DNA of 64,000 bases from Calothrix brevissima NIES-22 (GCF_002367995.1 NZ_AP018207.1:558001-622000), one strand, 5' to 3'; positions 1-8,952 are shown, counted from the stretch's first letter. The notes: generated by a model from the letters alone, not told the origin. Numbers and translations: made by a program.

Positions 1-622
1 AAGTCCCTTCAATAATTAAAGCATCTAGCTCTAAGCCGCGTAATTCTTCTAATCTCAAGCCTTCGACTAACCGGGAGTTAGATAGGAAAAAGTCTCCGGT
101 ATATAGTAACTTGTAGGAACGCTGCGAGTTTGTATAGGTAAGTAAAATCGCCACCGCCCCTGGAAGATGTCCGGCGGGAAACAATTCTGCTACTAAACCT
201 TCATGAAATTCTACAGGCGATCGCAATGGTAAGGCTTGACAAAATTGAGGAATTTCTTGAGGGTCTTTATCTAACCAGTTTAATGATAGCAATTTGCTGG
301 TTACTTCACTGGCGTAGATAGCTAATTGGGGAAAAGCCTGATGTAGCGCCAGTAATCCTCTAGCATGATCCGGGTGGGCGTGACTAATCAAGACTAAATC
401 CACTGGTTGGGAGGAATTGCGTTGACGCGCCAATTTTTTTAACTCCCTCACCAGTGAAGAAATATCCCCCAAGCCACAATCTAACAGGATGCTATACGGC
501 CCCATCCGTATCAATAAACAAACGCCCTCATCATTGTGTTGGACACTATAAGGTAAACATTCTAGTTCGCTAGTTCCCTCATCAGCATCAACACGAGAGG
601 ACGACGAAATTCGATCCCTCAT
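1..622 (-). CDS. MBL-fold metallo-hydrolase, partial (C-terminus outside window)
   Basis: Reading the minus strand from an ATG at 622 gives an open frame of 207 codons with no stop before the window edge, so the C-terminus is missing. The metallo-beta-lactamase signature SHAHPDHARG (HxHxDH type) lies near residue 75, preceded by a strand ending ILLDCGLGD, as usual for this fold. Further on, LYTGDF matches the motif that carries the later metal-ligand aspartate. Members hydrolyse phosphodiesters, thioesters or RNA (beta-CASP nucleases); the visible part cannot separate these, although RNA-processing exonuclease-like proteins of this length class are common in cyanobacteria. An AGGGGAGGAGA purine run just upstream of the ATG is a strong ribosome binding site and supports this start. 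Confidence 0.85.
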   Translation of the reverse strand, partial: MRDRISSSSRVDADEGTSELECLPYSVQHNDEGVCLLIRMGPYSILLDCGLGDISSLVRELKKLARQRNSSQPVDLVLISHAHPDHARGLLALHQAFPQLAIYASEVTSKLLSLNWLDKDPQEIPQFCQALPLRSPVEFHEGLVAELFPAGHLPGAVAILLTYTNSQRSYKLLYTGDFFLSNSRLVEGLRLEELRGLELDALIIEGT

Positions 623-852
623 GTTCTCCTCCCCTTAAACCTCATCGTCATGGAAATATCCCAAAAGCCAAAAATTAAGGGGTTGTTTTTGGTTTTGTGA
701 ACTAGGGGTAAGTTTCATTTTGCGCCCCTTCACCCTGAAAATGCGGATTTTTTTGATGGGGGAGGATATCATAGCCTAACCCGGCCCCAGTTCGGAAAAT
801 TGGTTAACTTTTCCGAAGTTCAGAGGGTCAAAAGCCGATTTTCAAACCTCAT

Positions 853-975
853 TTAATGTGCAGAACCATTGCCGTGATAGTTATCGGAATCATAAAATCC
901 ATTTTTTGTGCCAAAAAACAAGCACAAAACTGTAAATACGACTGTTAATCCCGCTAAAATCAGCTTTACATCCAT
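853..975 (-). CDS. 40-aa single-pass membrane peptide, possibly NDH-1 subunit NdhP
   Basis: A 40-codon frame starts MDVKLILAGLTVVF and ends GNGSAH. It has one hydrophobic helix (residues about 4-22) followed by a short polar tail rich in Asn, Tyr, His and Gly. Length, a single N-terminal helix and a conserved-looking hydrophilic tail fit the small subunits of cyanobacterial photosynthetic or NDH-1 complexes. From memory the tail FYDSDNYHGNGSAH resembles NdhP, but I cannot verify this, so no symbol is given. It lies between the MBL gene and an AT-rich region and appears to be transcribed alone, with a GAGGG-like ribosome binding site about 10 bases upstream. Confidence 0.6.
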   Translation of the reverse strand: MDVKLILAGLTVVFTVLCLFFGTKNGFYDSDNYHGNGSAH

Positions 976-1190
976 CGGTTTTCTGCCCTCTACTAAAAGA
1001 CTTTCATAATATTAATAGAGCGTTCCAGCATCAAGCCTGAAACACTAGAAAATCTTTACTATGCTTAGGTTGATTGCGAATAGGTAAATTTACTGCAATA
1101 AGTTCAGATTGTAGACTTTTTCGCTCAACCTGTCTATCTATCTATATACCACTGTTAGGCTCACACTGTACAACTCTGATGCCGTAAAGA

Positions 1191-1427
1191 GTGGGTTGTA
1201 AAGCTAATACCCAAGGACAGTATAAAAGACAAAGCGATAACCACCGCACTTTTTGGGGCGATCAACGCTCTTATGAGTGGTTTAGACAAGGTTTTTGTAC
1301 ACAATCAGAGATTAAGTTAGAACAAAACTATTCTCTTGAAGAATCGAAAACACTTTGTGAGTTAGGTGATAAAGCTGCTATTAGCGAACCTAAAGTTAAT
1401 TCAAAGGTTCAAAATCGCGAAATTTAA
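1191..1427 (+). CDS. Doubtful 78-codon hypothetical protein
   Basis: This polar, lysine- and glutamate-containing frame has no recognised motif and no convincing ribosome binding site. Its only support is that it is followed, 70 bp after the stop, by a factor-independent terminator in the same direction, so something on the plus strand is probably transcribed here. It could equally be the body of a small RNA. The flanks (976-1190 and 1428-1740) hold no other coding signal. A small palindromic stem (AGCGCT...AGCGCT) lies at about 1446-1463. Confidence 0.25.
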   Translation: MGCKANTQGQYKRQSDNHRTFWGDQRSYEWFRQGFCTQSEIKLEQNYSLEESKTLCELGDKAAISEPKVNSKVQNREI

Positions 1428-1499
1428 ATCAATTAAAAGGTATTGAGCGCTTTCGCTAGCGCTGACTGCTATTACTTATTTATTTTCCAAATATTGTTT

Positions 1500-1527
1500 A
1501 AAACGTCTGAGTCATCAGGCGTTTTTT
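1500..1527 (+). terminator. Factor-independent terminator
   Basis: Arms AAACGTCTGA and TCAGGCGTTT (one G:T pair) enclose the loop GTCA and are followed by a run of Ts. The U-rich side is on the plus strand, so it ends plus-strand transcription coming from the 1191-1427 interval. Confidence 0.7.
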
Positions 1528-1750
1528 AGTTTTGAGGTTGGTTAACTCTACCATTTTGTTTTAAATTTGCAAATTATGCTTGATTTAAAAATTGCTGAAA
1601 CCTATACATAGCAAGAGTTTCTTAAAATATTTGCTTTGTACTTAGATATAAATGTATATATTTTATTGATTGCTCACATTTTACTGAAAATATTTTGTAA
1701 GCTTAATAGTTGTATACTTAATATTTATATACGTAAATTACACAAACAAA

Positions 1751-1821
1751 ACATCTAGATGTCCAAGCATTCATAAAGCATCTAAACATCTGAATGTTTA
1801 TTTAACATCTAGATGTTTAGA
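1751..1821. promoter_or_regulatory. Cluster of ACATCTAGATGT palindromes upstream of parA
   Basis: The perfect 12-bp palindrome ACATCTAGATGT occurs at 1751-1762 and 1805-1816, and a close variant ACATCTGAATGT lies at 1786-1797. In addition TCTAAACATCT (1781-1791) and AGATGTTTAGA (1811-1821) form an exact 11-bp inverted repeat. All lie within 111 bp upstream of the parA start. ParA plus ribbon-helix-helix systems typically use such iterated palindromes as operator and centromere, bound by the small RHH protein. That role is inferred here; the repeats themselves are seen directly. Confidence 0.65.
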
Positions 1822-1861
1822 TATGCAGTAGAATCTTGGGATTATTTGCGAGTAATTGAAA

Positions 1862-2467
1862 ATGATTATTACGGTAGCGGCTTTTAAGGGAGGCGTAGGT
1901 AAATCTACTACCGCGCTACACCTGGCGACATACTTACAAAATACGGCTGATACATTGCTAGTAGATGGTGATTTGAACCGGAGTGCGTTGGATTGGTCGA
2001 ACCGTGGTTGTTTACCATTTAAAGTGGCGGATGAAAAGCAGGGAATACTCTTAGCAAAACTTTACGAACATATTGTGATTGATACACCAGCTAGACCAAA
2101 CCCAGATGAATTAAAAACTATTGCGCAAGGTTGCGATTTGTTAGTTATACCTACGACTCCAGATGCGATCGCACTAGCTGCAACTATGCAAATGGTTGAA
2201 TCTCTCAAGCCATTTAAAACTAATTATCGCATTTTACTGACTCTGATTCCTCCTCATCCCAATAAAGCGGGAGAAGAAGCCAGAGCAGCTTTGGAAAAAG
2301 CCGGACTACCGATATTTAAATCGGGAATTCGACGGTTAGCTGTATTTCAACGAGCTGCTTTAGAAGGTGTACCTGTGAATGCTGTTAAAGATGCTTACGC
2401 TCAAATTGCTTGGCGCTGTTACGCTGAGGTAGGTCAGGAAATAACAATTCAAAATTATGAATTATGA
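1862..2467 (+). CDS. parA: ParA-family partition ATPase
   Basis: The protein is about 201 aa. The deviant Walker A motif KGGVGKST lies at residues 8-15, followed by VDGDLNRSALDW (Walker A') and VIDTPARP (Walker B region), typical of small ParA/Soj/MinD-like ATPases that segregate plasmids or position cellular cargo. The frame can be extended to a TTG at 1856, but the ATG at 1862 puts the Walker motif at the usual distance and is preferred. It lacks the N-terminal HTH of large plasmid ParAs, so its partner should supply DNA binding. The next gene, a ribbon-helix-helix protein, follows closely. The upstream palindromes suggest autoregulation. An orphan or cargo-positioning ParA is the alternative to plasmid-type partition. 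Confidence 0.85.
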   Translation: MIITVAAFKGGVGKSTTALHLATYLQNTADTLLVDGDLNRSALDWSNRGCLPFKVADEKQGILLAKLYEHIVIDTPARPNPDELKTIAQGCDLLVIPTTPDAIALAATMQMVESLKPFKTNYRILLTLIPPHPNKAGEEARAALEKAGLPIFKSGIRRLAVFQRAALEGVPVNAVKDAYAQIAWRCYAEVGQEITIQNYEL

Positions 2468-2500
2468 ATTATGAATTATGAAAACTTGGAGGATTTTATT

Positions 2501-2773
2501 GTGAATAATAAGAAAAAAACTAGTCGTTTTGATGATTTAATTGATGCTGCTCGCAGTCGTCAACAACGAGATAATCCAGCAGCAACTGAGACTCAATCTA
2601 CTTCTTTAAGCAAAAGTACTAATCCCGAATATATCCGCACTACTATTTATCTTCCGAAAAGTTTACATCGAAAATTAAAAGCTGCTGCTGTTTCTAGTGA
2701 ACGACAAATGAGCGATATTATGACAGAGTTAGTTGAACAATGGTTGTCGTCTCATAGTTCTAGTCAAGAATAG
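2501..2773 (+). CDS. Ribbon-helix-helix DNA-binding partner of ParA
   Basis: About 90 aa. The C-terminal half reads IRTTIYLPKSLHRKLKAAA followed by a helix containing QMSDIMTELVEQWL, a classic ribbon-helix-helix (CopG/ParG-like) fold; the N-terminal half is polar and probably flexible. An upstream ATG at 2471 is in frame, but GGAGG at 2488-2492 sits 8 bases before GTG 2501, so the GTG is the better start. ParG-type partners stimulate ParA through a flexible N-terminal tail and bind the operator/centromere. The arrangement here fits that model, with the upstream palindromes as probable targets. Confidence 0.75.
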   Translation: MNNKKKTSRFDDLIDAARSRQQRDNPAATETQSTSLSKSTNPEYIRTTIYLPKSLHRKLKAAAVSSERQMSDIMTELVEQWLSSHSSSQE

Positions 2774-3113
2774 ACTTCTTGCATAAATATTTTGGCTTTT
2801 TTGACGGCGTTGCTGATTGATGGGATGATTTTTATCTCACGCAAAGGCGCAAAGGCGCAAAGGCGCAAAGAATCGACTTTTAGTTTTGTCCAAAAGTCTG
2901 AATTCATCCCGCAAATATGCAACGCCTTTTTGACTAATCATTAGAAAAGCTCACGCAAAGACGCAAAGACAAGCCAGTGCGTTGGGCGGCTCTGCCGACT
3001 TGAAGCAACTGGCGTGCAAAGAAGAAGGCGAAAATTAGGATTTTTGCAAGAGAATCCATGAACTACGCTCACAAAGAACAATAAAAATGAATCTTCTGAC
3101 AACTGACAACTGA
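2774..3113. repeat. Intergenic region with 8-bp and 7-bp tandem repeats
   Basis: At about 2839-2870 the octamer GCAAAGGC is repeated head to tail about four times. A second CGCAAAGA-type run lies at about 2953-2970 and a related CGTGCAAAG string near 3012. The heptamer CAACTGA repeats at 3096-3115, just past the stop of the convergent GerMN gene. No coding signal is seen. Confidence 0.7.
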
Positions 3114-3749
3114 CTAAAATACAACTTCTTCACCCTGTTCGGTAAAACGCACATCTTTAATTTTCCATTGAGCGTTACTTGTTAATGTTTTGCGGACACT
3201 ACCAAATAATGCAAATTGTTCGCAACTCGACAACGAAGCTATTTGGCGTTTTGAGTTAGGTGCTAGGCGCAAATCAACGGTAGCAACGCCATTTTTCACG
3301 TTGACGCGATAACTCGAGAAGCTAAAATCCCCTGAATCTCTTTTTTCTAAAATTTTACCCACCGCAGCTTTTACAGGCTCATCTGCTGATACTGGTACTT
3401 TTTGGGGAATTAATTGCTGACATTGGGCATCACTTGTGTAAAGAGTAACATCAGTTGTTTTGTTACTGGTGGTGGGAGATTCTGTGGGTGTGGGTGTAGC
3501 TGTGGCTGTAGGGGATTCTGTAGGAGTGGGTGTCTCAACGTCCTCTGATTTGGCTCTCAGTTGCGCCATACTGGGGGTTTGGCTGGGGGATGGGGATGAT
3601 ATGGCAGCTGTTGTGGTTGGCGCGGGTGTTTGGCTAATATTGTCTTGATTAGGGGTGGGATTAGAATTACAGCTGCTCAGGCTAGTTGCGATCGCAGTTG
3701 CAATAAATGCTAAGAAATATCTTTTTGTTGTATCAATTGTGGTATGCAT
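3114..3749 (-). CDS. GerMN-domain lipoprotein
   Basis: 211 aa. It begins with a signal peptide ending in the lipobox-like LSSCNS, so it is probably a lipoprotein. A Ser/Thr/Pro-rich linker follows (residues about 30-95, with repeated PTPTESPT-type units), then a globular domain of about 110 residues containing VTLYTSDAQCQQLIP, VNVKNGVATVDLRLAP and LTSNAQWKIKDVRF. This matches the GerMN (sporulation/germination) fold found in cyanobacterial envelope lipoproteins; its biochemical role is not established. The gene is convergent with parA/RHH and divergent from the recombinase, so it does not look like part of their operon. Confidence 0.75.
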   Translation of the reverse strand: MHTTIDTTKRYFLAFIATAIATSLSSCNSNPTPNQDNISQTPAPTTTAAISSPSPSQTPSMAQLRAKSEDVETPTPTESPTATATPTPTESPTTSNKTTDVTLYTSDAQCQQLIPQKVPVSADEPVKAAVGKILEKRDSGDFSFSSYRVNVKNGVATVDLRLAPNSKRQIASLSSCEQFALFGSVRKTLTSNAQWKIKDVRFTEQGEEVVF

Positions 3750-3943
3750 AATTTTATATTTGTTGGGTTGTGTTATTAACTTCAGTGTTATTAAGTTTAT
3801 TTCCGTATAATTTTATAGCTTTTGTTAACTTTGGCGCTAGTTGAAGCTAGCTTTACTTTTGAGTTTGTCATCGGTTATTTTCAAGGCAATTGCTACTTTT
3901 AAAGCGTAAAATTTACAGTAATTAGAAATTGCGAGAATTACTT

Positions 3944-5413
3944 ATGTCTAGCAATGAATCTACTACTTACGACCTCCGTAATGCTGAATGGGATGGTGTG
4001 GGAATTGATCAATGGGAACCATCGAAGTGGAAACAATGGAAAGCTAAACATGCTTCATCAGATGAAGGTGTGAAAGCTGAACGTGAATATTTAAGAATCA
4101 AACACGCTGTTGCACAAGCTAACTCGGCGTTAAGTTTGGATAGAGTGAAGGTGAAACTTAAGCTCACTAGTGCTAAAACTATTGGCTTACAAGGGACTTT
4201 TCCCTGTAAACCGGGGGATGTTGGTAAAAATGGGAGTCCAAGTAAGCAGTATACCATTTCCTTTGGTTTTGTTGCTAATGATGTTGGTGTAAAAACGGCA
4301 GTCGTCAAAGCTAGGGAATTAGATTTATTATTAATCACCAAGCAATTTCGTTGGACGCCAGAATTATTAGGTAAACAGGCGCAGAAGATAGCGTTACCCG
4401 AACATGAGAATTCTACTAAGCTCATTGGTGAATGGATTCAAGATTATGAGCGGGAATTTTGGAAAACCCATGAAAAGAATCGCCAAGGTATACGTACTTG
4501 GGAAACTCATTATTGGCGACATTTGAAAAAGCTACCTCAAGATTTACCTTTATCTTTATCTGCTTTAGAGAAAGCGCTGGAAAAAACTAAACCTAATACA
4601 TCTGGTAGATTTTTTTTAGTATGGCAATTAAAGAAGTTTTGTGAATTTTGCGGAATTAATGGGTTAAAAACTATTGCTGCTTATGCTACTCCTAAACCCG
4701 AACCAACTATTCGCAAAGTTCCCACAGATGAAGAGATTATTCAAGGCTTTACGAAAATTGGGATGCCTTTATCAACCTATGCTATTAGAGAGAATTTTAC
4801 TCTACCAGAGCAATGGCAATGGGCTTATGGTATGTTAGCAAGTTATGGCTTAAGACCTCATGAATTGTTTGCTGTTGATATCGAGGCTTTTATTAATCCT
4901 AATAATACTTTTCATTTAGTTTATTTAAACCCTAGTTTAACTCAGGGGACGAAAACCGGCGAACGTAGTTGTGGAATTCCGCCTTTACATCCCCATTGGG
5001 TGGAATTGTTTGATTTAAAAAATATTAAGTTTCCTTACAATGAGGGAACGCTGAGTAATAAAACTGCAAAACTGCATATCAGATTTAGAGCGGCTAATTT
5101 AGGTTTTCGTCCCTACGAATTGCGTCACGCTTACGCTATTCGCGGACATCGTTTACAAGTTCCCATCAAAACAATGGCAGATTATATGGGACATACAGTG
5201 CAAGAGCATACTAAGACTTATCAAAGATGGATGAGTGAGGATGCTAATTTAGCAATTTATCGAGAAGTTGTGATTCATCGACAAGGTACGACTAAGGAAG
5301 CTTTGAAAGCGAGAATTAGTGAATTGGAAGCGGAAATTCAGGCGTTGAAAGCGGAAAATGCTACGCTGAAAGCATTACTGATTCAGCATCAATTGGGTGA
5401 GTTGTTGACTTAA
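3944..5413 (+). CDS. Divergent tyrosine recombinase/integrase with C-terminal coiled coil
   Basis: About 489 aa. The catalytic constellation of tyrosine recombinases can be traced in the last third: SYGLRPHEL (first Arg), RPYELRHAYAIRG (His-x-x-Arg type box) and MGHTVQEHTKTYQRW (second His and nucleophilic Tyr). A heptad-rich tail (residues about 455-480, ARISELEAEIQALKAEN) follows and may mediate oligomerisation. The N-terminal 250 residues contain an SAM-like core-binding region but are otherwise unfamiliar. An upstream TTG is in frame; the ATG at 3944 is preferred. Proximity to parA/RHH suggests an integrated element or a chromosomal recombination function. No att-like direct repeat was recognised nearby. 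Confidence 0.75.
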   Translation: MSSNESTTYDLRNAEWDGVGIDQWEPSKWKQWKAKHASSDEGVKAEREYLRIKHAVAQANSALSLDRVKVKLKLTSAKTIGLQGTFPCKPGDVGKNGSPSKQYTISFGFVANDVGVKTAVVKARELDLLLITKQFRWTPELLGKQAQKIALPEHENSTKLIGEWIQDYEREFWKTHEKNRQGIRTWETHYWRHLKKLPQDLPLSLSALEKALEKTKPNTSGRFFLVWQLKKFCEFCGINGLKTIAAYATPKPEPTIRKVPTDEEIIQGFTKIGMPLSTYAIRENFTLPEQWQWAYGMLASYGLRPHELFAVDIEAFINPNNTFHLVYLNPSLTQGTKTGERSCGIPPLHPHWVELFDLKNIKFPYNEGTLSNKTAKLHIRFRAANLGFRPYELRHAYAIRGHRLQVPIKTMADYMGHTVQEHTKTYQRWMSEDANLAIYREVVIHRQGTTKEALKARISELEAEIQALKAENATLKALLIQHQLGELLT

Positions 5414-5418
5414 AATTA

Positions 5419-5445
5419 GTCATTTGTCATTTGTCATTTGTCATG
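5419..5445. repeat. Heptameric tandem repeat (TTTGTCA)
   Basis: Three to four copies of a 7-bp unit directly follow the recombinase stop codon. The same period and similar GTCA-containing units recur at seven or more other intergenic sites in this window. Confidence 0.85.
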
Positions 5446-5582
5446 ATTTTTTTGTGTCTCTACTCTATGGATTAAATTCTTTGTCAAGAAGAAATTATGG
5501 ATTAAGAATTATCAATATTGAATTGGGAACAATAAAGGTTGAAAGTTAATTTTAGCTCCCAATTAGGCAAGTAAAAATAATT

Positions 5583-8186
5583 ATGGCTTGCAATCTCATC
5601 TCTGTAGATAAAAATACCTATGAATCTTTGCAACAAGAACTAATAGAACTACGTCAGGTAGTGGGGTCTAATAGTTATTTGAATAGCCTCCAGTCTAGTC
5701 TACAGCAGATGCGGTTGTTTATTGACTACATACCAGCTGCGATCGCTGTTTTTGATTGCCAGATGCAGTACCTTTGTGTGAGTCGGCGCTGGCGAGAAGA
5801 TTATAGCTTGGGTGATGCAGAAATTATTGGTCGCTCTCACTATGAAATTTTCCCAGAAATTCCCCAGGGTTGGCGGGAAGTTCATCAACGCTGTTTAGCT
5901 GGTGCTAGGGAAAAATCTTCAGAAGATTTCTTCATCGGTGCTAATGGTAAACCTGAATGGGTGAAGTGGGAAATACATCCTTGGTATGAAGACTCTGGGG
6001 AAGTTGGCGGAATTATTCTGTTTACGGAAGTGATTACTCATCGCAAACAAGTAGAAGCAGAGCTTAAACAACTCAATGAAGAATTAGAAGCTAGAATTGC
6101 AGAACGTACCGCCGCTTTACGTTGTACTGAAGCTAGGTTACAGCGATTAGCAGATAATGTGCCGGGGATGCTGTACGAATTTTGTCTGTATCCAGATGGG
6201 AAGATGTCTTTTCCCTACGTTTCTTCTGGATGTCGCGAAGTTCTGGAAATTGAACCGCAACAGATGATGGCAGATGCTTCCTTATTATTTTCCCAGATTC
6301 ATCCAGAAGATGATTCGCGAGTATTCCAAGCGATGAATTACTCGGCGCAAACTCTAGAAAATTTTGAACAAGACTGGCGGATAATTACGCCTGTAGGGTT
6401 GGAAAAATGGGTAAAAGCATTTTCTCGTGTTGAACGTCAAGCGGCTGGGGAAATAATTTGGTATGGTTGTTTAATTGATATGAGCGATGCCTATCGGGAA
6501 GCTGCGCAACGCAAATATGCGGAAACTCAATTACAAGCACAAGAACAGTTTTTACGCAGTATTTATGATGGTGTTTCTCAATCAATCTTTGTGGTGAATG
6601 TTTTGGAAAATGGTGAACTGCGGTTTGCTGGCTGGAATTCGCCGACAGAACAAGCTACAGGATTTAGTAATGCACAGATAATCGGTAAGACTCCAGAAGA
6701 GATATTTGGGGAGATTGACGGTGTACCTATACATCAACGATATCAAAGCTGTATCGCTCAAGGTGTGGCTATTACTTACGAAGAATGTCTCATCTTTTTC
6801 GGTGAAGAAACTTGGTGGTTTACGACAATTAATCCCTTAAGAAATCACGCGGGTGAAATTTATCGGCTTGTCGGCACAACTTTTAATATTACTGAGCGTA
6901 AACAAGCAGAAGAAGCACTCAAAGCTAGTCAACATTTTATCCAAAGAATTACTGATTCTTCTCCCCATATTCTCTATATTTTTGATTTGGAAGAACAGCG
7001 TAATGTTTACGCTAATCAAGAAATTGTCAAGCTTCTGGGTTACTCAAATGCAGAGATTGAGCAGATGGGAGATAATCTACTTGCTACTATTATGCATCCA
7101 GGCGATCGCGAAACTGTCGCCCATCAGCATGAAAAATTTCTGACTGCTGACGATGGGGATATTATTGAGTTTGAATATCGCATCAGACGCGCCAATGGGG
7201 ATTGGTGCTGGCTTTACACTAGAGAAACTCCCTTTCACCGCAACGAAGCGGGGAAGGTGAAACAAATTCTTGGCGTATCAACTGATATAACTGAACGCAA
7301 ACAAGCGGAAATTAAATTACAACAACAAGCGCAGAATTTAGCAGATACATTGCGGGAATTACAACACACCCAAATTCAACTAATTCACAGTGAGAAAATG
7401 TCTTCTATTGGGAATATGGTTGCAGGTGTTGCCCATGAAATTAACAATCCGGTAAATTTTATTCATGGTAACTTAATTCCGGCGAGCGAATACACTCAAG
7501 ATTTGTTGCACTTGGTAGAACTATATCAAGAATATTACCCCAATCCTCCAGAAGACATTGCCACAGCAATTGAGGAGATTGACTTAGAATTTATCAAAGA
7601 AGATTTAGTCAAACTTCTGCAATCCATGCGGGTAGGAACTCAGCGCATTCGAGAAATTGTTTTATCGCTGCGTAATTTCTCCCGCTTGGATGAAGCTGAA
7701 TTTAAGCTGGTGAATATTCATGAAGGTATTGATAGTACTTTGATGATTCTCCACAATCGTCTCAAGGCTAAACCAGAGCATCCAGAAATTGTTATTTTTA
7801 AAGAATATGGTCAACTTCCCCTGATAGATTGCTATCCTGGACAATTAAATCAGGTATTTATGAATATTTTAAGTAATGCTATTGATGCTGTAGAAGATAT
7901 CAAAAATCCCCAAATTCGCATTTGCACGGAAGTTATTAATAGTCAAATAGTAGCGATTAGAATTGCAGATAATAGTAAGGGAATTAATTCGGAAATTATC
8001 TCTAAGTTATTTGACCCTTTTTTTACTACTAAAGATGTGGGTAAAGGAACTGGTTTAGGTTTATCAATTAGTCACCAAATTGTAGTTGATAGACATGGTG
8101 GTAAATTATCTTGTAATTCTACACCAGGACAAGGCGCAGAATTTGTGATTGAGATTCCTGTAACGCAGCAAGAAGTATCGCAGTAA
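5583..8186 (+). CDS. Multi-PAS sensor histidine kinase
   Basis: 867 aa, no membrane segment, so probably cytosolic. A short N-terminal coiled coil is followed by four PAS/PAC units at roughly 45-165, 187-310, 320-440 and 450-575, each ending in a typical connector such as GTTFNITERKQAEEAL. The HisKA box GVAHEINNPVNF has the phospho-acceptor at His618. The ATPase domain shows an N box (MNILSNAIDAVED, about 760-772), a G1 region (ADNSKGI), an F box (LFDPFFTT) and a G2 box (GKGTGLGLSI). In the G1 region the usual DNGxG reads DNSKG, a Gly-to-Ser change that may lower ATP affinity. There is no receiver domain and no adjacent response regulator, so the output partner lies elsewhere. Confidence 0.9.
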   Translation: MACNLISVDKNTYESLQQELIELRQVVGSNSYLNSLQSSLQQMRLFIDYIPAAIAVFDCQMQYLCVSRRWREDYSLGDAEIIGRSHYEIFPEIPQGWREVHQRCLAGAREKSSEDFFIGANGKPEWVKWEIHPWYEDSGEVGGIILFTEVITHRKQVEAELKQLNEELEARIAERTAALRCTEARLQRLADNVPGMLYEFCLYPDGKMSFPYVSSGCREVLEIEPQQMMADASLLFSQIHPEDDSRVFQAMNYSAQTLENFEQDWRIITPVGLEKWVKAFSRVERQAAGEIIWYGCLIDMSDAYREAAQRKYAETQLQAQEQFLRSIYDGVSQSIFVVNVLENGELRFAGWNSPTEQATGFSNAQIIGKTPEEIFGEIDGVPIHQRYQSCIAQGVAITYEECLIFFGEETWWFTTINPLRNHAGEIYRLVGTTFNITERKQAEEALKASQHFIQRITDSSPHILYIFDLEEQRNVYANQEIVKLLGYSNAEIEQMGDNLLATIMHPGDRETVAHQHEKFLTADDGDIIEFEYRIRRANGDWCWLYTRETPFHRNEAGKVKQILGVSTDITERKQAEIKLQQQAQNLADTLRELQHTQIQLIHSEKMSSIGNMVAGVAHEINNPVNFIHGNLIPASEYTQDLLHLVELYQEYYPNPPEDIATAIEEIDLEFIKEDLVKLLQSMRVGTQRIREIVLSLRNFSRLDEAEFKLVNIHEGIDSTLMILHNRLKAKPEHPEIVIFKEYGQLPLIDCYPGQLNQVFMNILSNAIDAVEDIKNPQIRICTEVINSQIVAIRIADNSKGINSEIISKLFDPFFTTKDVGKGTGLGLSISHQIVVDRHGGKLSCNSTPGQGAEFVIEIPVTQQEVSQ

Positions 8187-8313
8187 ATAATGCAAAATAT
8201 TTCATTAAAATTGTTGACGGTGCGTTAGCCTGCGGCATAACACACCCTACAGCTATTTTCAATGTATGATGAAATTGGTACTAGTTAGGTGAATTTTACC
8301 AGCGAGGCAAGTT

Positions 8314-8952
8314 ATGTTACTTAAACTCAACCAGCTAATTGTACCTGTAGGTCATCAATTATTAATTAAAAACATATCCTGGTCAATATACAAAAGTATT
8401 TTGGCTGAATTGGGTGAAAATCGCAGTTCGCGGATATCTTACAGTCAGGGAATGTTGGAAATCATGGCTCCACTACCAGAACATGAAGTAAGTAAGAAAA
8501 TTATTGGCAATTTAGTAGAAATTCTACTAGAAGAACTCGATATAGACTTTTGGAGTTTAGGATCTACTACTTTTGACCAAGAAAAAATGGATGCTGGGGT
8601 AGAACCTGATGATTGTTTTTACATTCAAAATGAAGCGGCTGTACGGGGAAAGGATAGAATTGATTTGACTGTCGATCCGCCGCCTGATTTAGCAATTGAA
8701 ATTGATATTACCTCGCGGACACGGTTTAATAATTATGAGGTATTAGGTGTGCCGGAATTATGGCGATGGAAGGACAATAGATTAGAAATTAATGTGATGA
8801 TTAATGGTAAATATGTAGCCTCTACTGCTAGTGCGATTTTTCCTAATTTACCTATTACTCAAGTTATTCCTGAATATTTAATGCGGAGTAAAACTGAGGG
8901 GAGAAATGTAGCAATGAGAGCGTTTCGTGCTTGGGTGAGGGAGCAGATATAA
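8314..8952 (+). CDS. Uma2-family (DUF820) putative endonuclease
   Basis: 212 aa, PD-(D/E)XK-like fold. The characteristic pattern is visible: ISYSQGMLEIMAPLPEHE near the N-terminus, VEPDDCFYI (acidic metal-binding position) and PPDLAIEIDITSRT (second acidic strand, E-x-D). Uma2 proteins are massively amplified in cyanobacteria and often sit among mobile or defence genes; nuclease activity has been proposed, but a physiological target is unknown. A second, diverged member lies at 39797-40414. A GAGG ribosome binding site precedes the ATG. Between the kinase gene and this one sits a short GGTGCGTTAGCC...ACACACCCTAC inverted repeat of a common Nostoc type. Confidence 0.85.
   Translation: MLLKLNQLIVPVGHQLLIKNISWSIYKSILAELGENRSSRISYSQGMLEIMAPLPEHEVSKKIIGNLVEILLEELDIDFWSLGSTTFDQEKMDAGVEPDDCFYIQNEAAVRGKDRIDLTVDPPPDLAIEIDITSRTRFNNYEVLGVPELWRWKDNRLEINVMINGKYVASTASAIFPNLPITQVIPEYLMRSKTEGRNVAMRAFRAWVREQI

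Noticed and set aside
1191-1427. Confident protein-coding gene before the terminator
   Set aside because: No family, poor ribosome binding site and odd composition; listed only as a low-confidence frame because of the terminator downstream.
6853-7143. 96-codon alternative frame inside the multi-PAS kinase
   Set aside because: It overlaps conserved PAS coding sequence in another frame and shows no recognisable domain.
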